Assembly (NCBI GenBank): GCA_030167125.1
Contig: CP126531.1
Location: forward strand, 1,488,001-1,552,000
Reading direction: 5' to 3'
Length of the DNA stretch: 64,000 nt
Origin: Rhodanobacteraceae bacterium
GTDB lineage: Bacteria > Pseudomonadota > Gammaproteobacteria > Xanthomonadales > Rhodanobacteraceae
Position 1 is the first letter of the stretch, and the number at the start of each line of letters is the position of its first letter. A program made the position numbers and the translations under genes. The notes beneath the pieces were generated by a model. The model did no database searches, was not told where the DNA came from, and was given only the letters and a program-made list of their open reading frames with translations. Shown here piece after piece: positions 36,422-46,328 of the stretch.

Positions 36422-36462
36422 TGCCCTGCCCTCTGCCTGCATCACACCATCGGCAGCTATAG

Positions 36463-36846
36463 CTACAGCTCGGCCGGCACCAGCCGCAGGCCGTATGGCA
36501 CGAATGGCTCGAAATCCGCCACGTTGATGGTGACGAAATCGGCTTCCGCGCGAATGGCCAGCGCGGCGATCAGCGCATCGGTCTTCAGCGTGCGGCGGCG
36601 ACCCGCGGCATTGAACAGCTTCGCCGCAAGCGCCGCGTCTTCCGCAACTACCGGTTCGATCCTGCCACCGAGGAACGCGTGCGCCAGCTCGGCCTCGCCG
36701 TCCGCGAGCGGCCCCAGAAGGAATTCATACCAGACCAGCGCGCACGCGCCCGCGGCTTCGCCGCGCGCCACGCGTTTGACCACCGGCTGGCCTTGTCGTG
36801 CCCACTGCGGCAATGCAATCAGCGCGTTGGTGTCGAAGTGGATCAC
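36463..36846 (-). CDS. vapC: PIN-domain toxin (VapC type)
   Basis: 127 residues. PIN-domain ribonuclease acids are visible: HFDTNALIALP (first Asp), WYEFLLGPL (Glu), LKTDALIAALAI (Asp) and FVTINVADFEPF (last Asp). VapC toxins cleave tRNA or rRNA and are held by a bound antitoxin. The start overlaps the antitoxin stop by four bases (ATGA), so translation is coupled. The stop codon lies in a short palindrome AGCTATAGCT just inside the cassette end. Confidence 0.9.
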   Translation of the reverse strand: MIHFDTNALIALPQWARQGQPVVKRVARGEAAGACALVWYEFLLGPLADGEAELAHAFLGGRIEPVVAEDAALAAKLFNAAGRRRTLKTDALIAALAIRAEADFVTINVADFEPFVPYGLRLVPAEL

Positions 36847-37121
36847 TCGGCGCCGGGGCGGCGGCGATCGTCGGCATGGCGCAGATTGCGCATGGCGCGG
36901 ATCGCGCGACTGGTTGCCTCGCGGGTGCGCGGCGGCGGAACCTTGACGTAATGCGCGACCACCTGCGCCGGCGTCAGGGTTTCACTGGCACGTTCGGTGG
37001 CAGCCTTCACGGAGCGGCGAATCACCTCGGCCTGCGACACGCGCCACGCCGCCGCCAGGCGACGGATGCGCCGATCGGTCTGTTCATCGAGTGCGTAGGT
37101 TGCGCGAATCGACATGCGAGC
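36843..37121 (-). CDS. Ribbon-helix-helix antitoxin (VapB role)
   Basis: 92 residues from the ATG at 37121 (GGTGG upstream); a GTG at 37133 and an ATG at 37112 are alternatives. The DNA-binding part is MSIRATYALDEQTDRRIRRL, AAAWRVSQAEVIRRSVKAAT. The C-terminal half, which would wrap the toxin, is Arg-rich (REATSRAIRAMRNLRHADDRRRP). It overlaps vapC. Control of its own promoter through the direct repeats at 37134-37155 is expected. Confidence 0.85.
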   Translation of the reverse strand, partial: ARMSIRATYALDEQTDRRIRRLAAAWRVSQAEVIRRSVKAATERASETLTPAQVVAHYVKVPPPRTREATSRAIRAMRNLRHADDRRRPGAE

Positions 37122-37133
37122 CATGACAGCCAC

Positions 37134-37155
37134 CGTTATGGTATTGCGTTATGGT
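37134..37155. promoter_or_regulatory. Direct repeats upstream of the antitoxin gene, probable operator
   Basis: CGTTATGGT occurs twice, at 37134-37142 and 37147-37155, 13 bases apart centre to centre, followed by an AT-rich CATTATAG. Ribbon-helix-helix dimers typically bind short tandem sites with such spacing. Confidence 0.5.
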
Positions 37156-37218
37156 CATTATAGCGGATTCCGGTGTCCTTCTCCGCATCTCTCGCAGTGG
37201 ACCGTGCAATCGAGTGAA

Positions 37219-38889
37219 TCACACCATCGGCAGCTTCAGCCCCTTCTCCTTCGCGCATTCGATGGCTTCGGGGTAGCCGGCGTCGGCGTGGCGCATGACG
37301 CCGGTGCCGGGGTCATTCCAGAGCACGCGGGCGATGCGGGCGTCGGCTTCCTTCGTGCCGTCGCAGACGATCACGAGGCCGGCATGTTGCGAGTAGCCCA
37401 TGCCGACGCCGCCGCCGTGGTGGAAGCTGACCCAGGTTGCGCCGCTGGCGGTGTTGAGCAGCGCGTTGAGCAACGGCCAGTCGGATACGGCATCGGAACC
37501 GTCGCGCATGGATTCGGTTTCACGGTTGGGTGAAGCGACCGAGCCGGAATCGAGGTGGTCGCGGCCGATCGCGACGGGCGCCTTCAATTCGCCGTTGCGC
37601 ACCATTTCGTTGAACGCCAGTCCGAGTTTGTCGCGCAGGCCCAGGCCGACCCAGCAGATGCGTGACGGCAGGCCCTGCCAGTGGATGCGCTTTTCGGCCA
37701 TGTCGAGCCAGTTGTGCAGGTGCTTGTCGTCGGGGATCAGTTGCTTGACCTTGGCGTCGGTCTTCAAAATGTCTTCGGGATCGCCGGACAACGCGACCCA
37801 GCGGAACGGGCCGACGCCGCGGCAGAATAGCGGGCGCACGTAGGCCGGCACGAAGCCGGGGAAGTCGAACGCGTTCTTGCAGCCGACGTCGAATGCCATC
37901 TGGCGGATGTTGTTGCCGTAGTCGAAGGTCGGGATGCCTTGCGCATGGAACGCCAGCATCGCCTCGACGTGGGTCTTCATCGATTGCTTGGCGGCGTCGC
38001 GGGTGCCATCGGGATCGCTCTTGCGGCGCTCGAACCACTGCTCGACCGTCCAGCCCTGTGGCAGGTAGCCGTTGACCGGATCGTGCGCGGAAGTCTGGTC
38101 GGTGACGGCGTCGGGTTTCACGCCGCGCTTCACCAGTTCCGGCAACACGTCGGCGGCGTTGCCGAGCAGCGCGATGGATTTGGCTTCGCCGGCCTTGGTG
38201 TACTTCTCGATGCGCGCGAGTGCGTCGTCGAGGTCCTTGGCCTGCTCATCGACATAGCCGGTCTTCAAACGGAAATCGATGCGCGATTGCTGGCATTCGA
38301 TCGCGAGCATGCACGCGCCGGCCATCACCGCCGCCAGCGGTTGCGCGCCGCCCATGCCGCCGAGGCCCGCGGTGAGGATCCACTTGCCTTTCAAGCTACC
38401 ACCGTAACTCTGGCGACCCATTTCGACGAAGGTTTCGTAGGTGCCCTGCACGATGCCCTGCGAGCCGATGTAGATCCACGAGCCGGCCGTCATCTGACCG
38501 AACATCATCAGGCCTTTCTTGTCGAGTTCGTGGAAGTGTTCCCACGTCGCCCAGTGCGGCACCAGGTTGGAATTGGCGATCAGCACACGCGGCGCATCGG
38601 CATGGGTCTTGAAGACGCCGACCGGCTTGCCCGATTGCACCAGCAACGTTTCGTCGGGATTCAATTCGCGCAAGCTGCGCAGGATCGCATCGAAGCATTC
38701 CCAGTTGCGCGCGGCGCGGCCGATGCCGCCGTACACCACCAGCTCCGCCGGGTTTTCCGCGACCTCGGGATCGAGGTTGTGCTGGATCATCCGGTACGGC
38801 GCCTCGATCAACCAGTTCTTGCAGGAAAGTTCGGTGCCACGCGGCGGATGGATCACGCGCTTGGTGTCGATGCGGGTGGGGGCGTTCAT
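37219..38889 (-). CDS. hutU: Urocanate hydratase
   Basis: 556 residues, full length. It converts urocanate to imidazolonepropionate with tightly bound NAD, the second step of histidine degradation. The family opening is [47 protein letters not shown] forms the NAD site, and the catalytic Cys is in [16 protein letters not shown]. The end GLKLPMV reads into the 18-bp sequence repeated beside VapBC. hutI and hutF lie about 6 kb away; hutH is not in the window. Confidence 0.98.
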   Translation of the reverse strand: MNAPTRIDTKRVIHPPRGTELSCKNWLIEAPYRMIQHNLDPEVAENPAELVVYGGIGRAARNWECFDAILRSLRELNPDETLLVQSGKPVGVFKTHADAPRVLIANSNLVPHWATWEHFHELDKKGLMMFGQMTAGSWIYIGSQGIVQGTYETFVEMGRQSYGGSLKGKWILTAGLGGMGGAQPLAAVMAGACMLAIECQQSRIDFRLKTGYVDEQAKDLDDALARIEKYTKAGEAKSIALLGNAADVLPELVKRGVKPDAVTDQTSAHDPVNGYLPQGWTVEQWFERRKSDPDGTRDAAKQSMKTHVEAMLAFHAQGIPTFDYGNNIRQMAFDVGCKNAFDFPGFVPAYVRPLFCRGVGPFRWVALSGDPEDILKTDAKVKQLIPDDKHLHNWLDMAEKRIHWQGLPSRICWVGLGLRDKLGLAFNEMVRNGELKAPVAIGRDHLDSGSVASPNRETESMRDGSDAVSDWPLLNALLNTASGATWVSFHHGGGVGMGYSQHAGLVIVCDGTKEADARIARVLWNDPGTGVMRHADAGYPEAIECAKEKGLKLPMV

Positions 38890-39035
38890 GGATGTTCCAG
38901 CCGGAATGAAAACCCGATTATGCGACTGATCGGCGCTCGCCGCACGTTTGCCGGCCCCTGCTCGCGCGGGCGTAGAATCGCCGCGCTGGTTCGACGACAG
39001 CGTCTTCATCCACTCCACTCGAAAAGGGGCATGTG

Positions 39036-39746
39036 ATGCACGCAACCGACCGCAATTCCCGCCGCCGTTTCCTGCAGCATGCCGGGCTCGGCATCGCCGC
39101 GCTTTCCATGGCCGCGCCGCTGCGCCGCGCGTGGGCCGATGCACCGCAGAACGCCATCACCCCGCAGGCCGCACTCGACCGGTTGATGGCGGGCAATGCG
39201 CGCTATGCGGCGGGCAAGCTAGATGCCAAGGATTTCTCGGCGGGCCGCGCAGCGCGCGCGAAAGCGCAATATCCGATCGCGTCGATCCTGAGCTGCGCCG
39301 ATTCGCGCGTCGCGCCAGAACTGATGTTCGACCAGTCGCCCGGTGATCTTTTCGTCGTGCGCATCGCAGGCAATTACCTGAACCACGACGCGCTGTCGAG
39401 TTTGGAATATGGCGTCGGCGTGCTGGGCACGCCGCTGGTGATGGTGCTGGGCCACAGCAATTGCGGTGCGATCAAGGCGGCGATCCAGGAACTTCAAGAT
39501 GCGAAGCCGCTGCCAGGCCACATCTGGGACATCACCGACGCGGTGCGACCCGGCATCGAGAATGTGGTGAAAGCCGGCGGCGGCGATTTGCTCGAACGCG
39601 CGATCGACGCGAACGTCGCCTACAACGTCTCGCGCGTCGCCTCGGCGCAACCGATCATCGCGGAAGCGGTGAAGAGCGGCCGCGTGCGCGTGGTGGGCGC
39701 GGAATACGAGCTGGCGACGGGCAAGGTGCGGTTGCTCCAAGGTTGA
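39036..39746 (+). CDS. Beta-class carbonic anhydrase with a Tat signal
   Basis: 236 residues from the ATG at 39036 (AAAAGGGG upstream). It interconverts CO2 and bicarbonate. Zinc ligands are Cys87 (SCADSR), His140 and Cys143 (GHSNCGAI), with the Asp89-Arg91 dyad. The N-terminus [20 protein letters not shown] is a good twin-arginine signal, so the enzyme is exported folded to the periplasm. It is divergent from hutU. Confidence 0.94.
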   Translation: MHATDRNSRRRFLQHAGLGIAALSMAAPLRRAWADAPQNAITPQAALDRLMAGNARYAAGKLDAKDFSAGRAARAKAQYPIASILSCADSRVAPELMFDQSPGDLFVVRIAGNYLNHDALSSLEYGVGVLGTPLVMVLGHSNCGAIKAAIQELQDAKPLPGHIWDITDAVRPGIENVVKAGGGDLLERAIDANVAYNVSRVASAQPIIAEAVKSGRVRVVGAEYELATGKVRLLQG

Positions 39747-39770
39747 GTCGCCTCGGGAAATTTCGCAACC

Positions 39771-40139
39771 ATGTTCGACCACGTTGTATTCGGAGTCAGC
39801 GACTACGCCGCGAGCAAGGCGTTCTTCCTCAAGGCGCTCGAACCGATCGGCATGATCGTCGCCTCGGAGGGACCGCCCGGCATCGAATTGGGTGCGGACG
39901 GCAAAGCTTCGTTGTGCCTGTTCCAGACCACCGAGAAGTCCGCGCATCTTCACCGGGCCTTCGCGGCCGAAAATCGCCATCAGGTCGATGCCTTCCACCG
40001 CGCGGCGCTGGAAGCGGACGGCCGGGACAATGGTGCGCCGGGCCTGCGTTCGAATTACAGCGGGCGATACTACGCGGCATTTGTCATCAGCCCTGCCGGA
40101 CACAACATCGAAGTGGTTTGCCACGAACCTGAAGTTTGA
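39771..40139 (+). CDS. VOC family protein
   Basis: 122 residues: a single glyoxalase/dioxygenase-fold unit. It begins FDHVVFGVSDYAASKAFFLKALEPIGM and ends AFVISPAGHNIEVVCHEPEV. The His near the start (DHVVFG), the His in KSAHLHRAF and the Glu in NIEVVCH are candidate metal ligands. Its stop lies 3 bases before the tpm start, so the pair is translated from one message. The substrate is unknown. Confidence 0.88.
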   Translation: MFDHVVFGVSDYAASKAFFLKALEPIGMIVASEGPPGIELGADGKASLCLFQTTEKSAHLHRAFAAENRHQVDAFHRAALEADGRDNGAPGLRSNYSGRYYAAFVISPAGHNIEVVCHEPEV

Positions 40140-40142
40140 AAC

Positions 40143-40820
40143 ATGAAACCCGAGTACTGGCTGCAGCGCTGGCGCGAAGGCCGCACAGGATGGCATCGCG
40201 AATCGGTGATGCCGCTGCTGGAACAGCACTGGGGCGCGCTCGGCGTCGCCCGCGGCGCGCGGGTGCTGGTGCCGCTGTGCGGAAAATCGCTGGACATGCT
40301 TTGGCTCGCCGGGCAGGGCATGCATGTGCTGGGGGTCGAGATTTCGCCGCTTGCGATCGATGCGTTCCTCGCGGAAAACGATCTGCGCGCGAGCAAGACC
40401 GAATCAGCGCATGGCACGCACTACCGGATCACGAATGCGCCGTCCGATGGCGCCATCGAGATCATCAACGGCGACGTGTTCGACATCGCGCCCGGCACGT
40501 ACGAGGCATGCCGCGCGTTCTACGATCGTGCCGCGCTGATCGCCTTCCCCGCACCAATGCGCGATCGTATGCTGCGCGAGGTCTACGCGAAGCTTCCCGC
40601 CGGTGCGCACGGCCTCCTGATCACGCTGGACTATCCGTCGAACGAAATGCAAGGCCCGCCCTTCAGCGTCGACGAGGCGGAAGTCCACCGGCTGTTCGGT
40701 GCGCAGTGGAACATCCGGCAGGCGGAACGCCGCGACATCCTTGCGTCGCAGCCATCCTTCTCCGAAAGCGGCGTGACGGCGTTGCATACCGCGGTGTACG
40801 CACTGGCGCGGCGGCACTGA
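40143..40820 (+). CDS. tpm: Thiopurine S-methyltransferase
   Basis: 225 residues, typical of the bacterial enzyme, which methylates thiopurines and selenium or tellurium compounds with AdoMet. Landmarks are YWLQRWREGRTGWHRESVMPLLEQHW, VLVPLCGKSLDMLWLAGQG (AdoMet motif), GVEISPLAIDAF and YDRAALIAFPAPMRDRM. It is coupled to the preceding VOC gene. Resistance to metalloid oxyanions is a plausible role. Confidence 0.95.
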   Translation: MKPEYWLQRWREGRTGWHRESVMPLLEQHWGALGVARGARVLVPLCGKSLDMLWLAGQGMHVLGVEISPLAIDAFLAENDLRASKTESAHGTHYRITNAPSDGAIEIINGDVFDIAPGTYEACRAFYDRAALIAFPAPMRDRMLREVYAKLPAGAHGLLITLDYPSNEMQGPPFSVDEAEVHRLFGAQWNIRQAERRDILASQPSFSESGVTALHTAVYALARRH

Positions 40821-40899
40821 ACATCCGATCAGCGCATGCCGCGAAACGAATGACGGCCAGGAAGCCGCGCCGCCTGCAGCTGCGCTTGCGGTGATCCCA

Positions 40900-42174
40900 T
40901 CAGGGCATCGCGCCGCGGCTCATCGGCGTCGGCGGCGTCGCAGTGTTCTGCGGCAGCGGCGGCAGGCAGTACAGGCCCAGCGCGATCAGCAATCCCAGCA
41001 ACGCCATCGCACCGACGAACCAGACCACGCCGTTCCAGCCGTGCGACGCGTAGAACAACCCGCCGCACGCGCCCGCGATGCTGGAACCCATGTAGTAGCA
41101 GAACAGGTAAAGCGACGAAGCGTGCGCCTTGGCCGCGCCGGCGCGCCGCCCGACCCAACTGCTGACGACGGAATGGCCGCCGAAGAAACCGAAGGTCAGC
41201 GCCACCACGCCCAGCAGGATCGCCCACAGCGATGCCAGCAGCGTCAGCAGCGTGCCGATCAGGATCAATGCCAGCATCGTCCACAGCACCTTGCGCCGCC
41301 CGAGCTTGCCGGCGAGGTGCCCGACCCACGGCGAGCTGAAGGTGCCGATCAGGTAGATCGCGAAGATCGCACCGACGACGGCCTGGCTCAGGTTGTACGG
41401 CGGCGCAAGCAGGCGATAGCCGAGGTAGTTGTAGACCGTGACGAACGCGCCGAGCAAGAGGAATCCTTCGACGAACAGCCAGGGCAAGCCGCGGTCGTGG
41501 AAGATCACATTGAAGCGCGCGAAGAGCGCGCGCCCGTCCACGCGTTGCGGCGCGAAATGCCGCGACGGCGGCAGCAACCGCCAGAACGCCAGCGCGCAGG
41601 CGATGCCGATCACGGCGACCGCCGCAACGCCCGCGCGCCAGCCCGCGAAATCGGTGAGCACGCCCGCGATCAGGCGCCCGCTCATCCCGCCGATCGCGTT
41701 GCCGCTGATGTACAGGCCCATGCCGAGGCCGATCGACGCAACGTCCATCTCTTCGGCGAGGTAGGTCATCGCGACCGCGGGCAATCCGCTCAGCGACAGG
41801 CCGAGCAGCGCGCGCACGACCAGGAACGAGGTCCAGTTCGGCATCGCCACCGAGATCAGCACCAGCAACGCCGACGACAGCAGTGAGCCTACCATGATCG
41901 GCTTGCGTCCCCACGCATCCGAAACCGCGCCCGCGAACAGCATCGCGACCGCCAACACGCCGGTCGTCAACGACAACGACAACGCGCTGACCGCTTCGTT
42001 CACGCCGAAGTCGCGGGTGAACTCCGGCAGCAGCGGCTGCACGCAATACAGCAATCCGAACGTGGCGAAGCCCGCGGCGAACAGTGCAAGGTTGATGCGG
42101 CGGAACGCCGACGTGCCGTGACGGACGAATTCATCCGCGGACGAGGCATCGCCGCGCGCTGCATGGACGCTCAT
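40900..42174 (-). CDS. MFS transporter (YnfM-like)
   Basis: 424 residues with twelve predicted membrane segments. The signature between segments 2 and 3 is GAVSDAWGRKPIMVGS, repeated in weaker form as VGHLAGKLGRRKVLW between segments 8 and 9. FATFGLLYCVQPLLPEFTRDFGV at the first segment is characteristic of the YnfM/arabinose-polymer efflux-like subgroup. The substrate is unknown. It converges with tpm and carries no adjacent regulator. Confidence 0.9.
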   Translation of the reverse strand: MSVHAARGDASSADEFVRHGTSAFRRINLALFAAGFATFGLLYCVQPLLPEFTRDFGVNEAVSALSLSLTTGVLAVAMLFAGAVSDAWGRKPIMVGSLLSSALLVLISVAMPNWTSFLVVRALLGLSLSGLPAVAMTYLAEEMDVASIGLGMGLYISGNAIGGMSGRLIAGVLTDFAGWRAGVAAVAVIGIACALAFWRLLPPSRHFAPQRVDGRALFARFNVIFHDRGLPWLFVEGFLLLGAFVTVYNYLGYRLLAPPYNLSQAVVGAIFAIYLIGTFSSPWVGHLAGKLGRRKVLWTMLALILIGTLLTLLASLWAILLGVVALTFGFFGGHSVVSSWVGRRAGAAKAHASSLYLFCYYMGSSIAGACGGLFYASHGWNGVVWFVGAMALLGLLIALGLYCLPPLPQNTATPPTPMSRGAMP

Positions 42175-42219
42175 CCACGCATCTTACGGGATGCGGCGAT
42201 GCCTCGACGTTTCAACGCA

Positions 42220-42405
42220 TCACGGACACTGCCAGTGCGCGCGAATCCAGACGTTGCCGCCGGGACCACCCCAATGCCCGCGCACCCACACGCAGGCGGG
42301 GCCGGGCGGCGGCGGGCGCGGCGCTTCCACCACGCAGCCGCCGAGTGCGAGCAGCGCGGACACGGTCATTGCGAACATGGTGACCGAGCGCATGACTCTT
42401 TTCAT
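42220..42405 (-). CDS. Small lipoprotein with WxxGHW motif (paralogue of the next gene)
   Basis: 61 residues. A signal ends in a lipobox (LALGGCVVEAP), followed by a Pro-rich linker and CVWVRGHWGGPGGNVWIRAHW. The repeated (V/R)W(V/I)RxHW element resembles the YXWxGHW repeats of small envelope proteins of proteobacteria. The function is unknown. It lies 12 bases downstream of a paralogue with the same layout. Confidence 0.75.
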   Translation of the reverse strand: MKRVMRSVTMFAMTVSALLALGGCVVEAPRPPPPGPACVWVRGHWGGPGGNVWIRAHWQCP

Positions 42406-42417
42406 GGCCCCCTCCGC

Positions 42418-42597
42418 TCAGCGATACCGCCAGTGGCCGCGGATCCACACGCCGCCATACCAGTAACCCGAAACCCACACGGGCGCGGGCGCGACCGCGA
42501 CGTACGCGGGGCGCGCGGGCGCCACCACGCAGCCGCCTAGCGAAAGGCATCCGGCGACGGCCAGCGCCGCCGCGCACAACATCGACTTGCGTTTCAT
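42418..42597 (-). CDS. Small lipoprotein with WxxGHW motif (paralogue of the previous gene)
   Basis: 59 residues: signal with lipobox (SLGGCVVAPARP), Ala/Pro/Val linker, then VWVSGYWYGGVWIRGHWRYR. It shares GGCVV and the W-R/S-G-HW repeat with the adjacent gene, so the pair arose by tandem duplication. The start at 42597 is the only ATG that opens the signal peptide. The function is unknown. Confidence 0.75.
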   Translation of the reverse strand: MKRKSMLCAAALAVAGCLSLGGCVVAPARPAYVAVAPAPVWVSGYWYGGVWIRGHWRYR

Positions 42598-42686
42598 GCG
42601 TGCTCTCCAACACGTGGACCTGCACGCAACAACGCACCGCGGCGCGCCGCAGTTGACCGGCACGCTGCGGCTTCATCACGCTTGGT

Positions 42687-43676
<990 letters not shown>

Positions 43677-43820
43677 GCCGTCTCTCCTTTGCGACACAGG
43701 GTTAGCGGTGAACCGCGCGCCGTGCGACAATCCGGGGGTTCGCCGAATCGATCACACAGCTGACGAACGCTCATCAACGATCCGTCATTATCGACCCTCA
43801 CACCGGAAGAGGACATACCG

Positions 43821-44294
43821 ATGCGCAAACCCATGATCCGTTCGACGTTGCTGGCCGCCATGCTCGCCTGTTCCCCGCTCGCTTTCGCGGCGCCGCAGGC
43901 CGCGAGCGCGCCCGCAACCGCGCCGCAGGCGCAGCAACGCCAGCCCAACGACCTGTTCTCCCAGCTCGGCCTGACGGATGCGCAGCGCTCCAGCGTCCGC
44001 CAGTTGATGCAGCAGAATTTCCAGCAGGCGCGTCCGGAAATCCAGTCGCTGCGCCAGAAGCGCATGGCGTTCGACAACGCCACGCCCGGCACCAGCCAGT
44101 TCCAGAGCGCGGCCAACGACCTTGCGCAGGCCGAGTCGACCGCGGCGCACGCCCAGGTGCTGCGCCAGGCTGACCTGCGCACCAAGGTCTACAACCTGCT
44201 CACGTCCGAACAGCGCACCAAGCTGGCGTCGCTGATCCAGCAGCGCCAGCAGGAAATGCAGCAGCGCGCGGCCGCGCCCGCCACGACGCACTGA
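43821..44294 (+). CDS. Spy/CpxP-like periplasmic protein
   Basis: 157 residues with a signal peptide ending PLAFAAPQ. The mature protein is mostly alpha-helical and shows two LTxxQ-type motifs (LGLTDAQRSSVRQLM and NLLTSEQRTKLASLI), the mark of the CpxP/Spy family of periplasmic chaperones and stress sensors. It is followed by a hairpin terminator and then a paralogue. No Cpx system is visible nearby. Confidence 0.88.
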   Translation: MRKPMIRSTLLAAMLACSPLAFAAPQAASAPATAPQAQQRQPNDLFSQLGLTDAQRSSVRQLMQQNFQQARPEIQSLRQKRMAFDNATPGTSQFQSAANDLAQAESTAAHAQVLRQADLRTKVYNLLTSEQRTKLASLIQQRQQEMQQRAAAPATTH

Positions 44295-44308
44295 CGCCGG
44301 AAAGCTGA

Positions 44309-44333
44309 ACACGGCCCGTATCGCGGGCCGTGT
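44309..44333 (+). terminator. Hairpin between the two Spy-like genes
   Basis: A perfect 10-bp stem, ACACGGCCCG and CGGGCCGTGT, with a five-base loop lies 15 bases after the stop. There is no T-run, so it may be a weak terminator, attenuator or mRNA stabiliser. Confidence 0.5.
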
Positions 44334-44418
44334 GCCGCGAAGGGGATCCGCTCGCGCGTCAACGTCCGGCAGGAGACGCGCGTTCTGCACCTACATGCAT
44401 CCCCCGCAGGAGTTCCAC

Positions 44419-44943
44419 ATGCGCAAGACCTACCTCCTTTCCGCCGCCATCGTGGCCGTCCTCGCTTGCGCGCCACTGGCGTTCGCGCAGCAAACCGACG
44501 CATCGCAAAGCGGCGCACCGCCCGCGGGCAACGCTTGGCACCACCATCACGGCATGATGGGCGCCCGCCTGTACGACCAGTTGAACCTCAGCGACGCCCA
44601 GCGCGCGCAAATCAAGCAGCTGACCGAGCAGAACTTCGCGCAGGCCAAACCGCAGATGCAGGCGCTGCGGCAAGCGCGCAAGGCGTTCGAAGCGGCGGCG
44701 CCGGGTTCGGCGGATTACCAGACCGCGGCGAGCAACCTCGCCGAAGCCGAAGCGGATGCGGCACGCACGCGCACGGCCAGTCGCGCCAACCTGCGCGCGC
44801 AGATTTACCAGTTGCTGACGCCGGAGCAACGCACGCAACTTGCGAGCCTGCAGGCGGAGCGCAAGGCCCAGAAACAGCAATGGCGCGAGTCGCACATGCA
44901 GGGCGGCGACGCCGCGCCGGATTCGTCCGCATCAGTGCAGTGA
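44419..44943 (+). CDS. Spy/CpxP-like periplasmic protein (paralogue)
   Basis: 174 residues from the ATG at 44419 (CAGGAG upstream), with a signal peptide ending PLAFAQQ. The LTxxQ motifs are LNLSDAQRAQIKQL and LLTPEQRTQLASL. A His-rich patch WHHHHGMMG near the N-terminus could bind metal, as in some Spy relatives. It is about 40 percent identical by eye to the previous gene, so the two are tandem duplicates with probable chaperone roles in envelope stress. Confidence 0.88.
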   Translation: MRKTYLLSAAIVAVLACAPLAFAQQTDASQSGAPPAGNAWHHHHGMMGARLYDQLNLSDAQRAQIKQLTEQNFAQAKPQMQALRQARKAFEAAAPGSADYQTAASNLAEAEADAARTRTASRANLRAQIYQLLTPEQRTQLASLQAERKAQKQQWRESHMQGGDAAPDSSASVQ

Positions 44944-44996
44944 AGTCGCGCGCAACGCCGACCTCTGCGCGCAGTTGTCCAGACCTTCACGTTCGC

Positions 44997-46328
44997 TCAA
45001 TCCGCGGCCAGCGCTTCGACCGTCGCGCGGTAATCCGCGGCAATGCGATCTTCCGCCCGATGCTGGAAATCGCGCACCACCCATTCGCCGTTCGCCAGCA
45101 CGTCGCGCACCAGCGGCGTGTTGCCCGCGAACAGGAACGTGTCGAGCACGCTGGCGTCGTCGCGCGCGGCGAGCAGCGGCGAGGCGTCGTCCAGCACGAT
45201 GACGTCGCGCGACGCATCTTCGCGCAGGCCCGCGGCTTGCCGGCCGCCGCGCAGCGCCGCGGCCCACAGCGCTTCGCCCACGCTGGCGCCGGGTTGGCGC
45301 GCGGCGATGTTGCGGTGGCGCGTCACCAGCCGCTGGCCGTACTCCAGCCAGCGCAACTCCTCGACCGGCGACACCGAAATGTGCGAATCGGAACCGATGC
45401 CGAGCACGCCGTCCGCATCGAGATAAGCCGCCAGCGGGAACAGGCCATCGCCCAGGTTGGCTTCCGTGGTCGGACACAGACCGGCGACCGCGCCCGACTT
45501 CGCGATCGCGCGCATTTCCGAATCATCGAGATGCGTGGCGTGCACCAAGCACCAGCGCGCATCGACGTCGGCGTGGTCGAACAGCCACTGCACCGGCCGC
45601 GCGCCGCGGATGCCGAGGCAATCCTGCACTTCGCCGATCTGCTCGGCGATGTGGATGTGGATCGGCATCGCAAGTTCGCTCCCCACCCCAGCCCTTCCCC
45701 GCAAGCGAGGGAGGGAGTCAAATAATTCGCGCATCGCCACTTCCGGCACCGCGCGCAGCGAATGCAGCGCGATGCCCACGCGCATGTTGGGCGATTCTTC
45801 CGCCACGAGTGTTTCCAGCAGGCGCAAATACGCATCGACCGACAGGCCGAAACGCCGCTGACGATCACTCAGCGGCCGTCCGTCGAAACCGCCGGTCATG
45901 TACAGCACCGGCAACAGCGTGAGGCCGATGCCGGCGTCGCGCGCGGCTTCGATGATCGCGCGCGACATCGCGGCGCGATCTGCGTACGGCGCGCCGTCCG
46001 GCGCGTTGTGCAGGTAGTGGAACTCACACACATGCGTGTAGCCGGCCTTCAGCATCTCGACGTACAACTGCGCGGCGACTGCACGCAATGCATTGGGCCC
46101 GATGCGCGACGCGAAGCCGTACATCGTCTCGCGCCAGGTCCAGAAGCTGTCGTCGCCGGGGCCGCGCCGCTCGGCCAGCCCCGCCATCGCGCGCTGGAAC
46201 GCGTGCGAGTGCAGGTTGGGCATGCCCGGCAGCGCGAAGCGCGCGTCCACGTTCGGGTTCGGTCCTTCGTTCGCGCCGCGCGTCCGATCCGCGGGGGTCC
46301 ACGTTTCTTCGTCCGGCCTCTCGCCCAT
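44997..46328 (-). CDS. hutF: Formimidoylglutamate deiminase
   Basis: 443 residues. It hydrolyses formiminoglutamate to formylglutamate plus ammonia, the branch used with HutG. The amidohydrolase metal motif is PGMPNLHSHAFQRAMAGL; HIHIAEQ, CLVHATHLDDSE and GIGSDSHISVSP supply the other ligands. Two oddities are visible. The N-terminal 35 residues (PADRTRGANEGPNPN) do not look like the usual beta strands. A palindromic repeat adds about 13 residues (SLPRLRGRAGVGSE) just before HIHIAEQ. It is divergent from hutI. Confidence 0.9.
   Translation of the reverse strand: MGERPDEETWTPADRTRGANEGPNPNVDARFALPGMPNLHSHAFQRAMAGLAERRGPGDDSFWTWRETMYGFASRIGPNALRAVAAQLYVEMLKAGYTHVCEFHYLHNAPDGAPYADRAAMSRAIIEAARDAGIGLTLLPVLYMTGGFDGRPLSDRQRRFGLSVDAYLRLLETLVAEESPNMRVGIALHSLRAVPEVAMRELFDSLPRLRGRAGVGSELAMPIHIHIAEQIGEVQDCLGIRGARPVQWLFDHADVDARWCLVHATHLDDSEMRAIAKSGAVAGLCPTTEANLGDGLFPLAAYLDADGVLGIGSDSHISVSPVEELRWLEYGQRLVTRHRNIAARQPGASVGEALWAAALRGGRQAAGLREDASRDVIVLDDASPLLAARDDASVLDTFLFAGNTPLVRDVLANGEWVVRDFQHRAEDRIAADYRATVEALAAD
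45679..45719. repeat. Palindromic repeat inserted in frame within hutF
   Basis: On the minus strand it reads GACTCCCTCCCTCGCTTGC then GGGGAAGGGCTGGGGTGGGG. It matches the element after the alcohol dehydrogenase gene (18065-18114). It keeps the hutF frame and encodes DSLPRLRGRAGVG. Confidence 0.72.

Larger units (their letters stand above)
36441..37235. mobile_element. VapBC cassette bounded by 18-bp direct repeats copied from the hutU 3' end
   Basis: The 18 bases ATCACACCATCGGCAGCT occur at 36441-36458 and again at 37218-37235, where they form the last codons and stop of hutU. The interval holds only vapC, vapB and their promoter region. The repeat unit is 777 bp. No integrase is present in the cassette, so it would have moved using enzymes in trans or by illegitimate recombination. 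The mechanism is inference. Confidence 0.6.
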
